From Engraulis encrasicolus (taxonomy: Eukaryota; Chordata; Actinopteri; Clupeiformes; Engraulidae): 64,000 nt of DNA. Below, in pieces: positions 8,012 through 23,000 of the stretch (the stretch's first letter is position 1; every line of letters begins with the position of its first letter). Position numbers and translations under genes: made by a program. Location of the stretch: positions 14,997,544-15,061,543 of the forward strand of contig NC_085869.1 of NCBI RefSeq assembly GCF_034702125.1, in the 5' to 3' direction. The notes beneath the pieces are model-generated. The model made no database searches. It was not told the origin of the DNA and saw only the letters and a list, made by a program, of their open reading frames with translations.

Positions 8012-11000
8012 CTGTGAAGTGAGCGAAGAAGCATCACAGTACAGTAAAGCAACACAGATGCCTGGGCTGTTGAGCTGTGAGTACTGATTTGCTGTCTGTT
8101 GTTTTAACTTCAGACCTTTACATACTGTCAATGGGCATATGACATAGTGTACATCCACATGTTTTAACATTACGTTAGAAGAAAGGATATGTAGCACCAT
8201 ATGGTAATGTAATATTGAAATTACATTTTTGAAGTTGAAACTTTGTGAGTAGTGAGTTGAGTTGGGTTGAGAGTTGATGAGTGAGAAAGGCGTTTTGTGA
8301 GTAGAGATGGGGTTGAATGTTGATGAGTCAGAGACATGATGCTTGAGTAGACACAGTATATGCAAGTACATTAACCTTACAGCTTTTGTCTGCATGAAGC
8401 AGCTGCATCACAAGTTTTTTTGTAAAAAAAAAACCAAAACCAAACTTGGAATAGCATGTTTCTGCTGTGGTTGAGTTAGTTCTGCAATGGTGGCACAGGT
8501 GACTTACCGAGAACATTTAAAGATGCTGTGATGGAGCACTGTCCATGCTCGTTCTTAGCCTTGACAGTGTATTTACCGCTGTCTGATACAGTGGCCTCCA
8601 TAATCTCCAGAGTGTACACATTCTTTGAACGGCTCAGTTTCATGTTTGATGATACAGCAATCTGAGGATGGGAGAGAAAGGGTGTTATTAAACATATGCA
8701 GTACGATTGGGTATGATATTGGATGAATTCACAGTATAATATTGTGAAAACAAAAATGTCACAAATCACTACCAGGACTTACCAGAACATTGTCTTTGAG
8801 CCACTCAATGTCAGGAGTGGGATCTCCTGAAATTTCGCATTTGAATGTTACATTTTGTCCTGCGTTGACATTCTGGGATTTTGGCTGGCTGAGGAATGAT
8901 GGTGCATTGGATTTCTTCTCGCTGATTGATGTGTCAAATTGACACTTCACAGCCCCCTGTTCCGTCTTGGCCTCGCATGTGATGATTCCCTGGTCCTGCT
9001 GAGAAATGCTCTTGATTGTCAAAGTGTGGTCATTTCCTGATACTCCATACCTATAGCTCTCTGAATTGGTGATTTCCACTCCATTCAGGATCCATTTGAC
9101 ATCCGAGGCTCCTGCGATATTTGCCTTCAGTGTGACTGACTGACCCAAGGTCATGGACATTTGAGTGTGAGATGCTTTTACTTCTGTGAAAGACTGGACT
9201 TCTTCATGGACAATTTCCCTTTTTGTGATCTGCTCAACAACTTCTCCCTTGGTCTCAAAGGTGGAGACAATTTCTCGTTCAGCCTTCACCTTGTCTGATG
9301 CTGTGAACAGACACAAAATATGGCATTGATATTTAAAAAGATCAGCCTCAAAGCCGTTTGTGTACAATCATGTTACACAGTTTGAGTACAATCGTGAAAA
9401 ACGTATAATAAGGAACAAAATATAGTACCTTGAATTGTGACAGTGCAGCTTGAGGAGGATGAGCCAGAAGCATTGGTGGCTGTACATTTGTACATTCCAC
9501 TATCAGAAGCTTCAGACTCATAGATCTCTAGATGAACTGATCCATGCTCCTCAAAGACTTCATATCTTCCACCATGGGAAAGAGCCTGGAATGATAATTG
9601 AATGTAAGTTATACTATTTCTGAAAGCAGTTTCAAGACAAGATATTCAGACAAAAAATTATGTCAATAGTGAATGTAAAATTTTTACCTTTCCGTCTTTT
9701 GTCCAAGAGATGGTGGGCTTCGGCTCTCCAGACACCTTTGCAGTCAGTTTCACAATGGAGTCTGAAGATGTTGTGATGTCTGCCAGACCCATAGTGAAGG
9801 AAGGCTTGTCCTTGGGAGTTGGTGACCTGGGAGATCTTGGAGATGTTGGTGATTTCACTCTCGGGGGTGACTTGATTCCAGGTTCAGGTGACTTCATTCT
9901 CCTTGGAGACTTGGCTCCATCTGGTGATTTCACACGTGGGGGTGAGACTGGTGACTTCATTCTGGGAGGTGAGGCAATAGCCGCCTCCTCAGCTCCTGGT
10001 TTGCGAATGGTGAGGCTGAACTCAGATTCCTGTCTGCCTTCAGAGTTTTCAACTACAAGTTTGTAGATGCCCTCATCAGAGAGCTCAACTGAGGAGATCT
10101 CAAATGTTGACTTGTACTGCATGGTGGTGACAAAGTGACGGTGTGAAGTCACAATAGTTTGTCCTTCACGGAGCCAAGTCACACTGGGTGCTGGTTCACC
10201 ATCAACATCACATGAGAATCTGGCAGTTTCTCCCTCAGACACTGTTAGTGAGAGGGGCTTGATGAGAATTGTTGCAGGAAGAGTTGATTTCACTTTCTCA
10301 ACAACTGTCTCCTGAACTGCTGTCTCCTCAACAACCATCTCCTTTACTGATCTCTCTTCAACAACAGTAACCGTGTCTACCCTTTCAGTCACTGAAGCTG
10401 TCACTTCAGTTTTGGAAGACATATGATAAACATCGGTTGCAGTCATTTCTGGGAGAATGTGAGAAGGAGCCTCCTCCTCTTGGCGGCGAGAGGCAAATGT
10501 GCTGAATCCGCCCTCAACCACCTCAAGAGTGGCATAATCTGAGGTCTCTCCCCTGGTATTCTTGCAGACAACACGGTAGGTACCGCAATCCTCTGTCTGA
10601 CAGTCCATAATTTGGAGGGTAAGAACTCCGCTCATATTGGTCATACGGTACTTCCTGCTCTCTTTGATCTCCTGTCCATTGTGGAGCCATTTGATCTCAG
10701 CCTCAGGCTTGGACTGAATGCTCAGAGTGAATTTAGTGTTCTCTCCGAATGGCACACGATGAGAGCGCATTCTTATTGTAATGCGTGGGACATGGTCAAG
10801 GCTGAATGGTGCCTGTGTGAGAACTTCGACTTTCCTGTCAGATCTAAGTGCCCTCTTCTTTGCCTCATACCTAGACATGTAGTCAACCTTTTGTGACAAG
10901 TCAATGGAATCAACTTTGTCTTTGGAGGTAACACTGTATGCCTTCTCAGGGGCAGGTGCTGGCTTCTCTGGGGCAGGTGATGACTTTCTGGGCTCAGACA

Positions 11001-14000
11001 CAGCTGCATGTGCCTTACGAGGTTTAACTGGAGATACCGGTCTTGGAACATAAGTCATACCACCCTCAGGCATTGGCATTGGGGCAGAGGTAGTGGTTCT
11101 CTCCTTCTTTGTTATTTTGGTTTTCTCCTCAAACTCCATACGTTTCAACTGACTCTTGTATGAGGAAAGTCTTGTTGTGGTTTTGGAAGAGCTGAGCAGC
11201 TCTTCTTCCTCCTTTTCTTCATATGCCTTCATCTGTTTGGGAGGTCTGTAGGTGGCCTTGTCATGGCGCTGGCGGAGGTCAATGTAGCTCGGGCCAGCTT
11301 CATGTTTGGATGGAATACGATAGGAGTCATATGTTGGGACCTCCTCTCCCTCTTCACCTTCCTCATATGCCCCTCTCTTTGGCGATGGATGACGAAGGGC
11401 AGCAAGTTCGAATCGCACAGGGCTCAAACTTGGTGGGGAAGCGGAGTATCCCAGCTCCAGTTCATCTTCAAGGCGAAGCCTCTCTTCCTCTGTTACCTTC
11501 ATGGACAGATAGTCTTTGACTGGCAGCAGGAGTTCCTCATCAGAGAAATCACCAAGAGACCTCCTCCTGATTCTGTAGTAATTCTCCACTTCTGGGGAAG
11601 GTGTACGGTGGCGCGCTGGTCTTACAATTTCAAGATCATCTTGTGAAACTGGAAGGCGCCACTTTGGCTTATACTGGGTCTTGATTCTAGGAAGTGGCAC
11701 TTCATAGAATTGCTCCCACCTTGAAAGGCGGATGCGTTTGAGTCTCTTCTGTGGAATCTTGTCCATTGGTTCAGGGAACTCATACTGGTCACGAAGTTTC
11801 TTATACCATTTCATGTCAGAGAATGGCACAAAGTGCTTGATTTCCATATCCTCCTCCAGGACCAATGGGTCGTGCTCACGAGGTTGTGGAACATCATAAG
11901 GCATTCTCAGCCTCTTCTCTTCTGCTCTCTTTTTGCGCTCTTCTTTCTCCCTGGCTGCTTCTTCCTCAGACTTACCCTTCTTGGGCACCACTGCTGGTTT
12001 GAACATGGCAGCAGCCTCCCTAACAGCCTGCTGTGCCAGTGGAGTAAGAGGAGTGACATCACCTCCAGCAAGAATCATTTGCAATCTTGCTTTCTTGTTG
12101 ATGTCATCAAAATCAGTAGCTGCTTTCTTCTTTTTCTTGTCCTCCTCACCCTGGAAGTCTTTCTTGACATGTGTGACGCGTGCAACCTTCAGCGTAGCCT
12201 GGCAACTTGCAGAACCAGCAGAGTTTGTGGCAGTGACTCTGTAAGTTCCGGAATCTTCAGGGAGAGTGCCTCTAACATGGAGGATGAAGTAGTCCAAGCC
12301 CTCATGCACGACCTCGATCTGTGGACCGAATGCCAAGAGTTGGCCGTCCTTCTCCCATTTCAGCTCTGGTTTTCCTGAAACTCTCACTTCAAAGCGTGCG
12401 CTCTGGCCTTCCCTGCACTCAACATTAGCAAGCAGGCGTTTGAACATAGGCCTCAAAGTGTTGTCAGAAGGAGGAGGACGAGGATTTATAGTCAGGCGGG
12501 CTTTGCAAGAGTCCTCACCATGTCTGTTACGAGCCACCACACTGTACTCAGCATCGTCATCAGCATCAACGCTCAAAATGATAAGCTGATAAAGACCCTT
12601 ATCAGTAATGAATTTGTACTTCTTGTCATCACAGCCAGGCAAGAGTTTCTGTCCAGTCTTCAACCAAATAATACGTGGTTCTGGATGTACAGTGACAGTG
12701 ACAGCCAGACGAACATCCTCGCCAACATAAGCTGTGCGGTTCATCAAAGGCAATGTGAACTCAGGTGGTCTCTGGAGCATTCTTGCGGTGTCCACTCTAC
12801 GTTTCACCTTTTTCACAACTCGTGAAGTGTAGAATTCACGGTGTTTTCTAACTCCGTTGACAAAGAGCTCACCATAGGAGGAATCCTCACCATACTCATT
12901 GACAACCTTGCACCTGTAGCATCCATCGTCTGCTCTCTTTACTCCCTTGATGGTAATAGTTGCCACTCCCTCTTCATCATCATAGGTGATTTCATACTTG
13001 GCACCCTCTTCAAGCTGTCTCACACCGCAGTACCAAGTTACCTCTGTGGAACTGTCAAAGTTGCTGATCAGGCAAGTGAACTTAATATCCTCACCTTCAT
13101 TAGAGACAACGTGTCTAATGGGTCCTGCACAAGGGCCATGATCAAATGGTGCGATCTTGACTTTAGCCATGGTCGCACCTCTCTGACCTCTAATGGCTCC
13201 ACCAGAGGCAACACGAGCTGCAGAAACAACTGTGCTCCACTCCTTTCTGACCATGGTCTGGTAGTATCTCTTATGTCTTGAGATCTTGATCATCTTAGAG
13301 CTTAATTGTTCAGTCTCCATTGTCATCCATGGGTGTTCCAGAGCTTGCGCAGCACTCATACGGTGTTTGCGGTCCTTGGTAAGCAGCCTGTCAATGAAAT
13401 CTAATGCCTCGACACTGACTTCCTTGAAGCTCTCATCATCAAACATGTATTCAGCATTTGAAATGCTGTCAATCATTTGCTGGTTGGTTTCAGCTGAGAA
13501 GGGATTGAGTCCACTGATAAGCACATAGGCCAATACACCAATTGCCCACATGTCTGTAACAGTGCTCACCATTTCATTCTGGTGGATTTCAGGTGCAGCA
13601 TATTCTGCTGTAGTGAACTGAACTTTAGTTTGGTCTCCAGGTGTAAGTTTTCTAGCCTGTCCTATCTCAATGATTTTGATGTTTGTGCTTTTCCTTGTGG
13701 TATACACAATGGTTTCTGGTCTGATGTCAAAGTGGCCATAATCCTTGCTGTGCACGAACTCAAGGGCTTCACATACCTGCCTGAGATAATTAACAATCAC
13801 TCTCTCATTGAGCTCAAAGTCTGCTGTACCAAGACGCTCAAATATGTCCACACCAGAGATGAAGTCATAGATCATGACCAATTCCTCAGCACTGTCAAAT
13901 GACTCATGGAGATTCAAGAAGTTCTTGTGTTTGAAAATGTTGAGTGCTGCCATTTCTTTCTTGACATAGGCCTGTTCTGCACCCCTTACTTTAATAAACT

Positions 14001-17000
14001 TAGCCATGAAGGTCTTTTCAGAGCTGATCTCGACGCAACGGTGGACAATACCAAACTGCCCACGTCCAAGCTCTTCTGCAATCATGTACTTGGTGTGCAC
14101 ATTCTTGGCATCAGAATGAGCAGCTTTGGCCCTAGAAACAGTCTGAGAGTCATCAACCTCTTCATCATAGTTAAGCATTCTTGATTTGTCCTCCTTGGTC
14201 ACTACAGGTCCAGATGGTTCAGATGGTGAACTTGTGCCAAATTTGTTCTCTGCAATGACACGGAACTGGTAGCTTGTTCTTCCGAAGAGATTAGTAACGG
14301 TGTAATGGGTGTCGCGTGATTGTGCCACACGAATCCATCTCTCAGCAGTGGTGGCACATTTCTCTACAATGTAGTTGGTCACTCTGCTTCCACCATCACT
14401 GGCAGGTGCAACCCAGCCCAGGGTGACTGAATCTCTTGAGACATCACTTGCTTTGATGCCACGTGGAGGATCAGGCACATCAGCAACATCAAGCTCAACA
14501 GTTTGTTGGTCAATGCCAAATCTGTTCTTTGCACAGACCACATAGAAGCCGGCATCTTTCCTTTCCACACCGTTGGGGAAGACAAGGGATGTAAATGACC
14601 TTGTTACAATAACTTGGTAGTATCCATCATTGTCAATGAGATCTTGTCCCTTCTGCCATGTGATGACTGGATCAGGTTTGCCAGTGAATGGAATCTTGAT
14701 GTTAACTACTTCGCCACGAAGGGCAGGGATTGCTTCTTTATCCTTCAGATTCTTTGGCAGATTGATCTTTGCAGGGACTGTAAAAACAAAGAAAACACAG
14801 TTAGTACTCATTGCATTACTAATTCAAAAGTATGATCTAAAAATATTGTTTATAATATTATTTTGTGAACCTACTTTCAACATCCAGGGAGACAGTTGCA
14901 CAGATAGATCCACCCTGGTTTGTTGCCCTGATCTGATATACAGTGGAGTCTTCGTCATCTGCTGCTGTGATGACAAGCTGGTAATAGCCACCCTTGAACT
15001 CCTGCACTTTGAGCTTCTTGCCATCAGACTGGATCTCCTTGCCACGTCTGAACCATTTCACCACAGGCTTCGGTTGTCCTGTAATCTTGCAGACAAGTGT
15101 TGCGTTGCTCTTGTATCTGACACTCATGTTCCTGAGCTCCTCTTTGAAGGCAGGCGCACGAACATCAACAGCAGTCGTGGGGATTATTGTTGGAGACTCT
15201 GCACTCCATTCACTTACTCCTCCAAGATTTTCGCATTTGACACGGAAGTCATACTCAACGCCTTCTGTGAGACCCTTGACAGAGAATACGGTCTGGTGAA
15301 TTTCATCGGATGTCACAGAGACCCATTCACCCGTCTTCTTATCTCGTTTCTCCAGGTAGTAGGTCTTGATCTTGGAACCTCCATCACTAAGAGGTGGTCT
15401 CCAAGATACAACACAAGAGTTCTTGGTTTCACTAGTGACAGCCACATTCTGTGGAGCACCAGGCTTTTCTGTAATACAAAGACATACAGTATATGTAAAT
15501 AATCGTACATACATCTTTATTTTTCAATGAACACTGTTGTGGTTAAGCTAGTATCTGAGTTAACATACCAAGCTGACTCTGGATAAGAATTGGATTTGGC
15601 GTTTCCAGGGCATCGCTGTTGCCGTATCTGTTCTGGGCAGACACACGGAAGTGATAGCCAGCATTTTCAACCAGATTGGGAATGCGACAGGATGTTCCAG
15701 TGATAGATGATGACACCAGCTGCCACTCATCACCTTCCTTGTCCTCACGCCTCTCAACAATGTAGTTTGTGATCATTGAGCCGCCATCATCTTTTGGTGG
15801 TTTCCAGCTGATGATCACAGAGTTCTTCAACAGAGCCTCAAGCTTGATAGGACCTTCTGGCATGGCAGGTTTGTCTGAAAAGAGAACATAATATATTGAC
15901 ATATATTAATAAATCATTATGTTAATCAAGCAATTCAGCATTTTGTAGTTAATATGGTCGAGATGACAAAGGGCAAAATAGTAATTACCATAAATTTCAA
16001 CTTGGAATGTAGTGTCGGCACTGCCAAAGTGATTGCTGATACGAATTCTGTATCTTCCTCCATTCACTCTGCGCTGAACATTCTTGAGAACTAAGTGAGT
16101 GTAATGCTCTGTGTTCTCAATGACAACATTCTCAGATGGCTCGATTTGTTTAGCACCAAAGAGCCACATGATCTTTGGCTCAGGACGTCCAATGTAGACA
16201 GCGTGGATCCTCAAGGTGGTGCCACGTTCGGCAAAGTACTTATCCTTCAGAAGATAATCAGGATGGAATCGAGGAGCGGCCTCCAAAACAAGGGCGCCAG
16301 TGGTTTCACATTCACCGGCCTCATTAATGGCTTTGCATGTGTACTCGCCCTCATCCTCCTGTTGGTCTGTGGTAATTACCAGTTGGTGGTTGCGTCCGTC
16401 AGAACTCATCTGGAACTTTCCATTCTCCTTGAGTTCCTTTCCAAATCTGAACCATTTGATTTGTGGGAGAGGGCGCCCAATAATCTGGCACTTCATGGTT
16501 ACTGTTTGTCCAAGTTTGCATGTTTCCTCATCCATTTCCTTCCTAAGGCCTGGTGCAGTTCCAGCTGGCAGGAAAGAAATAATTGAATGTTATGCATCTC
16601 TATATCTGTAGTTTTTTTGAAACTGTAATTATGAAACTATGATGCTAATTCCATCTTGTAAACTTACATGCAAGTTTGGTTCTGATTCCTGTGGCTGTTC
16701 TGCGAGGCCTGCTCATTCCAGTTGCATTCTCAGCAAACACACGGAACTCGTACTCGTTACCCTCTTGCAGGGCAGGTATGGTGAATTCTTTGTCCTTAAT
16801 GCGCTGCTTGTTGGATTTCTTCCAGGTGCTTTCAATAGACTTTCTATACTCAACCCAATAACCAAGAATCTCCTTGCCACCATCACATTCTGGAGCACCC
16901 CATTGAATGGTGATGTAATTATTGGTAACAGTCTTGACATCAATCTCACCTGGTTGGCTTGGCTTATCTAAAGAAAAAAATAAGTTTAAACCAAAAATTA

Positions 17001-20000
17001 GAAGAACTCCAATGATACAATGAAATCACTTCATATTGCTGATTGTGAATAGCCTGGTTCTCACTGACGGTGCTACACAAACTTCCGTCTGGTACACTGC
17101 CGTTTACATGCCAGTCTCAATTCAGAAAATAACCGGAGCATTTATTGCTTAAATATCAATGGCAGCTCGCATTGATGATTCACAGGACAGATTATATACT
17201 ATATTGACTCTTTGGAGTTGAACAGAAAACATTTTTGGAGGAATTTGTTGGTGGTGAGTAGCAATATGCAGCATTTATTTTGTGACTCGAGAACAGCATG
17301 TTAACTGCAGTGCTACCAGACGGTAGTTTGTGTACACAAATGCACCGTCTGTGACAACCAGGCTAGATTGTGAAGAGGAGTGCTAGCTTACCGAATGGAT
17401 CTTTGCACATCACAACATCTGAAGCAGGTCCAGGTTCACTCTGACCAATGCTGTTTTCAGCAACTACTCTGAACTGGTATTCAGCATCAGCAGTAAGACC
17501 AGTCAGGGTGTACATAGTAGAAGTGATCAACTTCTCATGACGCTCCCATTTTTCAGATGAGGAAAGCTTGTACTCAACATAGTATCCTGTGATTGCTGAG
17601 CCACCATCTCTAGGTTTAGTCCAAGCCAACCCAACTGAGCTCTTTGTGATGTCCATAATTTCTGGTGGATGAGTCCAGGTTTCAGGTACCACTGTTGATA
17701 AAGGACAAAAAAGAAAGCAATGTTGTTGAGTTTGTTTTCATTACTGACAACATAAACTGACAAAATAGACACTTTTTTAAAAACGTGTGTACTTACAGAT
17801 AGGTGTCTTTGGAACAACAGGATCTTCGGACTTGAGAGATCCACTGATACCAAATTGATTTTCAGCTGTCACCTTGAAGTGGTACTCAGCTCCTTCCCTC
17901 AGTCCTTTGACCACCAGATGTGTGTCAACCACCCTGGAGTCCACTGTGTACCAGGCTGTCTTGGGAAGCTCTCGTCTCTCCACAATATAGCCACGGATGT
18001 CAGAGCCACCATCGTCTTTAGGTTTCTTCCAGCCTACTTTGACAGACTGTGCCTGAATTTCATCAAATGTAAGAGGACCTTCTGGTGCACTAGGACGACC
18101 AATCACTTTAACCTTGATGCGCAGGACCTTCTTACCACACTTGTTCTGGATGACAAGCTCATACAAACCAGAGTCACCTCTGTCTGCTTCTTTAATGACA
18201 AGCTCAGATACATCTGCATCAGACACAAACATGGCCCTTTCGGAGATATCACCACCATCCTTTGTCCACTTGCACGTAGGACTAGGTTTACCCTTGATAG
18301 GCACGGTGAGTTTAAGCACTCCACCTTGTCTGACAACATACAGCTCCTTGTATTTAGACTCAAGGTCATAGCTTGGAGCCTCTGAAATGAAAACAATGAT
18401 TGGAATGATCAGCCCAATGTTCATTGCATCAACTGAAATATACAGCAGGTATCACTGTTGTAAAATAATTAAAAAATATATTAAGACAATATACTATATA
18501 ACAAGGCAATAAACGGGTAACAACTATCTCACCTTGCATTTCTGTTATGGTGACTGTTCCTGGAACTTCAGCTCCCTCTCCTGGTCCACCAGCATTGCAA
18601 GCTAGGACACGGAACTTGAATTCCTCTCCAGCAGGCATCTGGGTCAGTGTGTACTCGCAGATCATTGATGGGGTTGTGTTGCACTTGGTCCAGGTTACTG
18701 AACCAGCCTTCTGCATTTCAATCAAATAGCCAGTGACCTTGGAGCCACCCTCCTCATCTGGAGGACTCCAGGCCAGAGACACTGAGGTCTTGGTTGTGTC
18801 TGTGATTCTTGGGTTCTGAGGTGCACCAGGTGGATCTGTTGGAGGAATGTGTACCTTTCTTAGCCATCACAGATTTTAACAATCTATCACTCAACTGTGG
18901 TATCATTCACTTTTCGCTTGACAAGTAGTACATCACTTACCAACAGGATCAGTTGCCACAGCACGTGGGGAGAGCAGACTTGGCTTGCCAACCCCTCTGG
19001 CATTGATGGCAATCACTCTATGCTCATACTCGAGACCCTCAATCAGGCCGGTGGATCTGTATCTGGTCATGGTCACAGGGTTCTTATTAGCACGCACCCA
19101 TCTGTCAGATCTGACCTCTTTGCGCTCAATGATGTAGCCAGACACAGGAGCTCCGCCGTCCTCATCTGGTTCGTGCCAGGCAATGGTCATACCGTCACGA
19201 GAAGCATCGAACACAGTTGGTCTACCAGGTGGTCCAGGAATAGCTGTTACAAGATAAGAATCTTAGTTTAGTTTCCACACAGATGAATGCGTGACTTCAA
19301 ATGTCTGATACATATGTTGAAACAACTCTTACTTGTTGAGCTCTTGCACAACGCAATCTCAGACTGCAAAAAGTCTCCAGTGCCGTAGCGGTTCACTGCT
19401 GCAGCGCGGAACACATATTCATCTCCTTCTGTCAGATTCTCAAACTTGAAGAGTGGTCTGCTGACAGAATCGCTGACAGGCACCCATCCAGGGCGATGAG
19501 CCTCACGCTGTTCAACAACATAGCCACTGACTGGGGCTCCCCCATCTCTAATAGGAGGATTCCAACTGATCAAGACAGAGGTAGCATCGATCTCCTCAAA
19601 CTTGATGGGTCCTTGAGGCTCATCAGGTTTGGCTGTGTGGGGGGGAAATTGAGGGGGAAAATAATGTTACTGATATTATCATCTGACATTCTTCAAGTGA
19701 GAAAAGATGGAAGCATTATGGTAGATTCATTACATTAAATTGTCTTACATAGAACAGTTGCTTTGATTGTTTCTTGAATGGATCCATGAGAGTTGGTAAC
19801 TTCAATCATGTAGTCTCCAGAATCATCAATGGTGGTGTCAAGTACAGTGAGGCTGGAGGACTTTCCTGTGCTCTTAATCTTCACACGGTCAGTTACCTTC
19901 AACTTGGTGTGATTAAAGTACCATGCACACTTTGGAGGAGGTCTGCCAATGAGTGGCAAGTTAATCTCAAGAGGTTTACCAGCAAGAACGCTGACAGACT

Positions 20001-23000
20001 TCTGAGGAAGTTCTGAGAAGTCGACCTCGGGCTCAACTGTGAATAGAAATGTTTAAGTAGTTATTTAATAAATAAATAATCCATAAAATCAATTAGTACA
20101 GTATAAATGTATACATTTTGGAATAACAATAAAAAATAAGAGTAAAGATAAAAAGAAAAGATAGCATACCAATTTGTTCTTGAACAGTTACAGCTGTCAC
20201 CAGTTCTTTTGGCTCACTGGCTCCTCTGCTGTTCACAGCCTTGACTCTGAAGAAGAACTGATCATTTGTATTCAGAGAAGTCATAGTGAACTCAAAGTCA
20301 CTGGTCTTCATGGTGGCAACCTTCATCCACTTGTCTGTTCCGAATTTGCAAGCCTCAACGATGTATGACACAAGTCTGCTTCCTCCATCGTGTTCTGGTT
20401 TCTCCCATCCAATTGTTACAGTGGTCTTGGTAACATCAAGAACATCAAGTTTATGTGGAGGCATTGGCACTTCACATGCCGTAACAAGATCACCTGTCTC
20501 GCTAGCCTCGCCAACACCATAAATGTTTTCTGGCAAGACTCTGAAGTAATAAAGCATTCCTTCAATCAATCCATCAATCTTGTAGGAGGTCTTGCTGCAT
20601 TTAGACGTAACGGTCTTGTAAGCTCTCATTGACGCCTCTCTTCTCTCAATAACGTAATTATTGACAGGGGCACCACCATCAACAGTTGGAGCATCCCATG
20701 AGATGACAGCATACTCAGATGACAGTTCCTTGATTGTAACAGGACCTGGTGGTCCAGGAGTGTCTACAACAAGAAGGGAAAATTATGTTATGGACTGACC
20801 ACAATCATATGTGCTAACATACTATACATTACTCATACTGTATATAGACATATACAGTACAGTACTGTATATAAAAGACTTGAGAAATCAATATGGAAAA
20901 ATGTGGAGATCAGTCCTTACCATAAATCTTGACAAGGATAGCAGCTTCCTTTTTGCCAGCAGAGTTCTCAGCAGTAATTGTGTACTTTCCAGCATCATAG
21001 CGGTGCACCTTATCAATGATCAGAGAGGCAGTGTTTCTCGTAATTTCAATGAAACCACGGGTATGAAGATCTGTGCCAGGTTTGCTCCATTCAACGGTTG
21101 GCGTAGGTCTGCCAGTAACATGAACCACAAGGCGCAAACAACCTCCTGCCCTCAAGCAGACTGTCTTGGTGAGTTCCTCTGGAATCTCCAGGTCAGGAGT
21201 TTCTGAAGGGTAAACAATTTAAGTTAAATCATGTGAAGCAAAGCACAAAATAAACACGTAGTCTTCTGTAACATTGAAGCTGGACATTGATAAATGTCAG
21301 ATCTTATATCAACTTATCTGATTACCTATTTAACACCCAGACAGTAACTGCAACTTTACATTTGAGCATGTCTACGCCTGCAACTTAATACAAAACTTAC
21401 CAATTCTTTCAACAGGCTCTGTTGCAGCACAGCAATCACTAAATTCTCCCTCTCCATTGATATTGACAGCAGCAACTCTGAAGTAGTACTTCTTGCCAGT
21501 AACAAGACCAGTCACTGTGTACTCTGTGTTTCTTATGGTCTTTTCATGTGTTTTTTCCCAGACCTCTTCATCCTCAGCTCCATCCTCTTGCATTTCCACA
21601 ACATATCCCATAATTTCAGCACCACCATCATCCACTGGACTTGTCCAAGCCAGACTGATGCTATCAGCATGGGTGTCAGTAATACGTGGAATAGAGGGCT
21701 CTCCAGGTTCACCTGTGTAACAGATCGATGTGCAAGTTTAGATTTTTGCATTTGCAAGTTAAGTGAAGTTTTTCTGCATTTAATATTCTGCATACAGTAA
21801 CTTGGGTGTATACTTACATGTTGCTACTCTGCATTTAGCATACATGGAGATATCACTTGGCTCGCTCTCACCAGCAGCATTTATAGCTGTCACACGGAAT
21901 TGGTAAATATTTCCTGTTGTTAGGCCAGAAATCTTGTAAGTTGTGTCCAAGAGGACAGAGTCTCTGTTGACCTTGATCCATCTAATGCTCTTCTTTTCCC
22001 GGCTCTCAATGAGGTAAGTTGTTACTGGACTTCCACCATCACTTTCTGGCTTCATCCATTCAATGGTAGCGAAGTCCGGTCCAACAACCAGAAGCTCAGG
22101 TGGTGAAGGAGATGAGGGCACAGCTACAATTACAAGAGAGATTAGGAGGGTCAGTAGGATTAAAAACTTTACACAAAATGTTCTGTAGATATAATGTTAT
22201 ATGTTTGATATAATGTTATTAAGAGAGAACAACACTCACTGAAGTAGTTCTTAGCAACAATGACGTTGGACTCCACTTTCACGCCTTCTCCAAACTTGTT
22301 CACGCCTCTGACACGGAACTTGTATTCACCGTTCTTGAACATTCTGGTAATATCGCATGTCAGACCCTTGCACTCTGCATCCATGACCACCCAGTTGAGC
22401 CTATTCATGTCCCTCCTCTCAACGACATAGTGAGAAACAGCATCACCACCATCCTCAATGGGGGGTTGCCAAGACAGGGTGCATTTATCCTCTGTAATAT
22501 TGGTGATGGCAATGTCAACTGGGGGCCCAGGAGTGTCTATGAACAGAAAATGAAAACAGAAAGTGGTTACATCAGAGGTTATATTGCTATGCAAGGCTAT
22601 ACTTTTATTACTTTGGTATCATGTCAATATACAAGATACGTACCAAGTACTTTGACGTTGACCTCAGCATGCTTAATTCCACTGGCATTCTTCACTGTCA
22701 GAGTGTATTTGCCGGTGTCATTGCGGTCACAGAACTTGATGATTGCCAAGGCACGGGTAGCAGAGTACTGCAAGGCATACTTCTCACAGAGCTCCAGCTC
22801 TTTTCCTCCCTTGTCCCAGCAAACCTTTGGTTCAGGCCTGCCTCCAACAGCAGCATCAAGAACCAGGTCTGAGCCAGCTCTGACTGTCACAGTGTCCACC
22901 TGAAGTTTGCTGTCAAGCTCTGCCCTTGGAGGACCTGAGACAGAATAGACAGCAATTACAAATACAGTAGAAATAATTTAAATAAATTAGAATTCTACCA

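Noticed and set aside
7801..8022. Plus-strand frame rich in Met/Leu/Asp opposite the is7 exon
   Set aside because: It is the shadow of the Ser/Met-rich titin linker.
14630..15502. Long plus-strand open frame (290 codons) opposite titin exons; similar ones at 25260-26036 and 34776-35601
   Set aside because: They lie antisense to conserved Ig/FN3 coding, show no domain or splice logic and look like by-products of titin codon usage.
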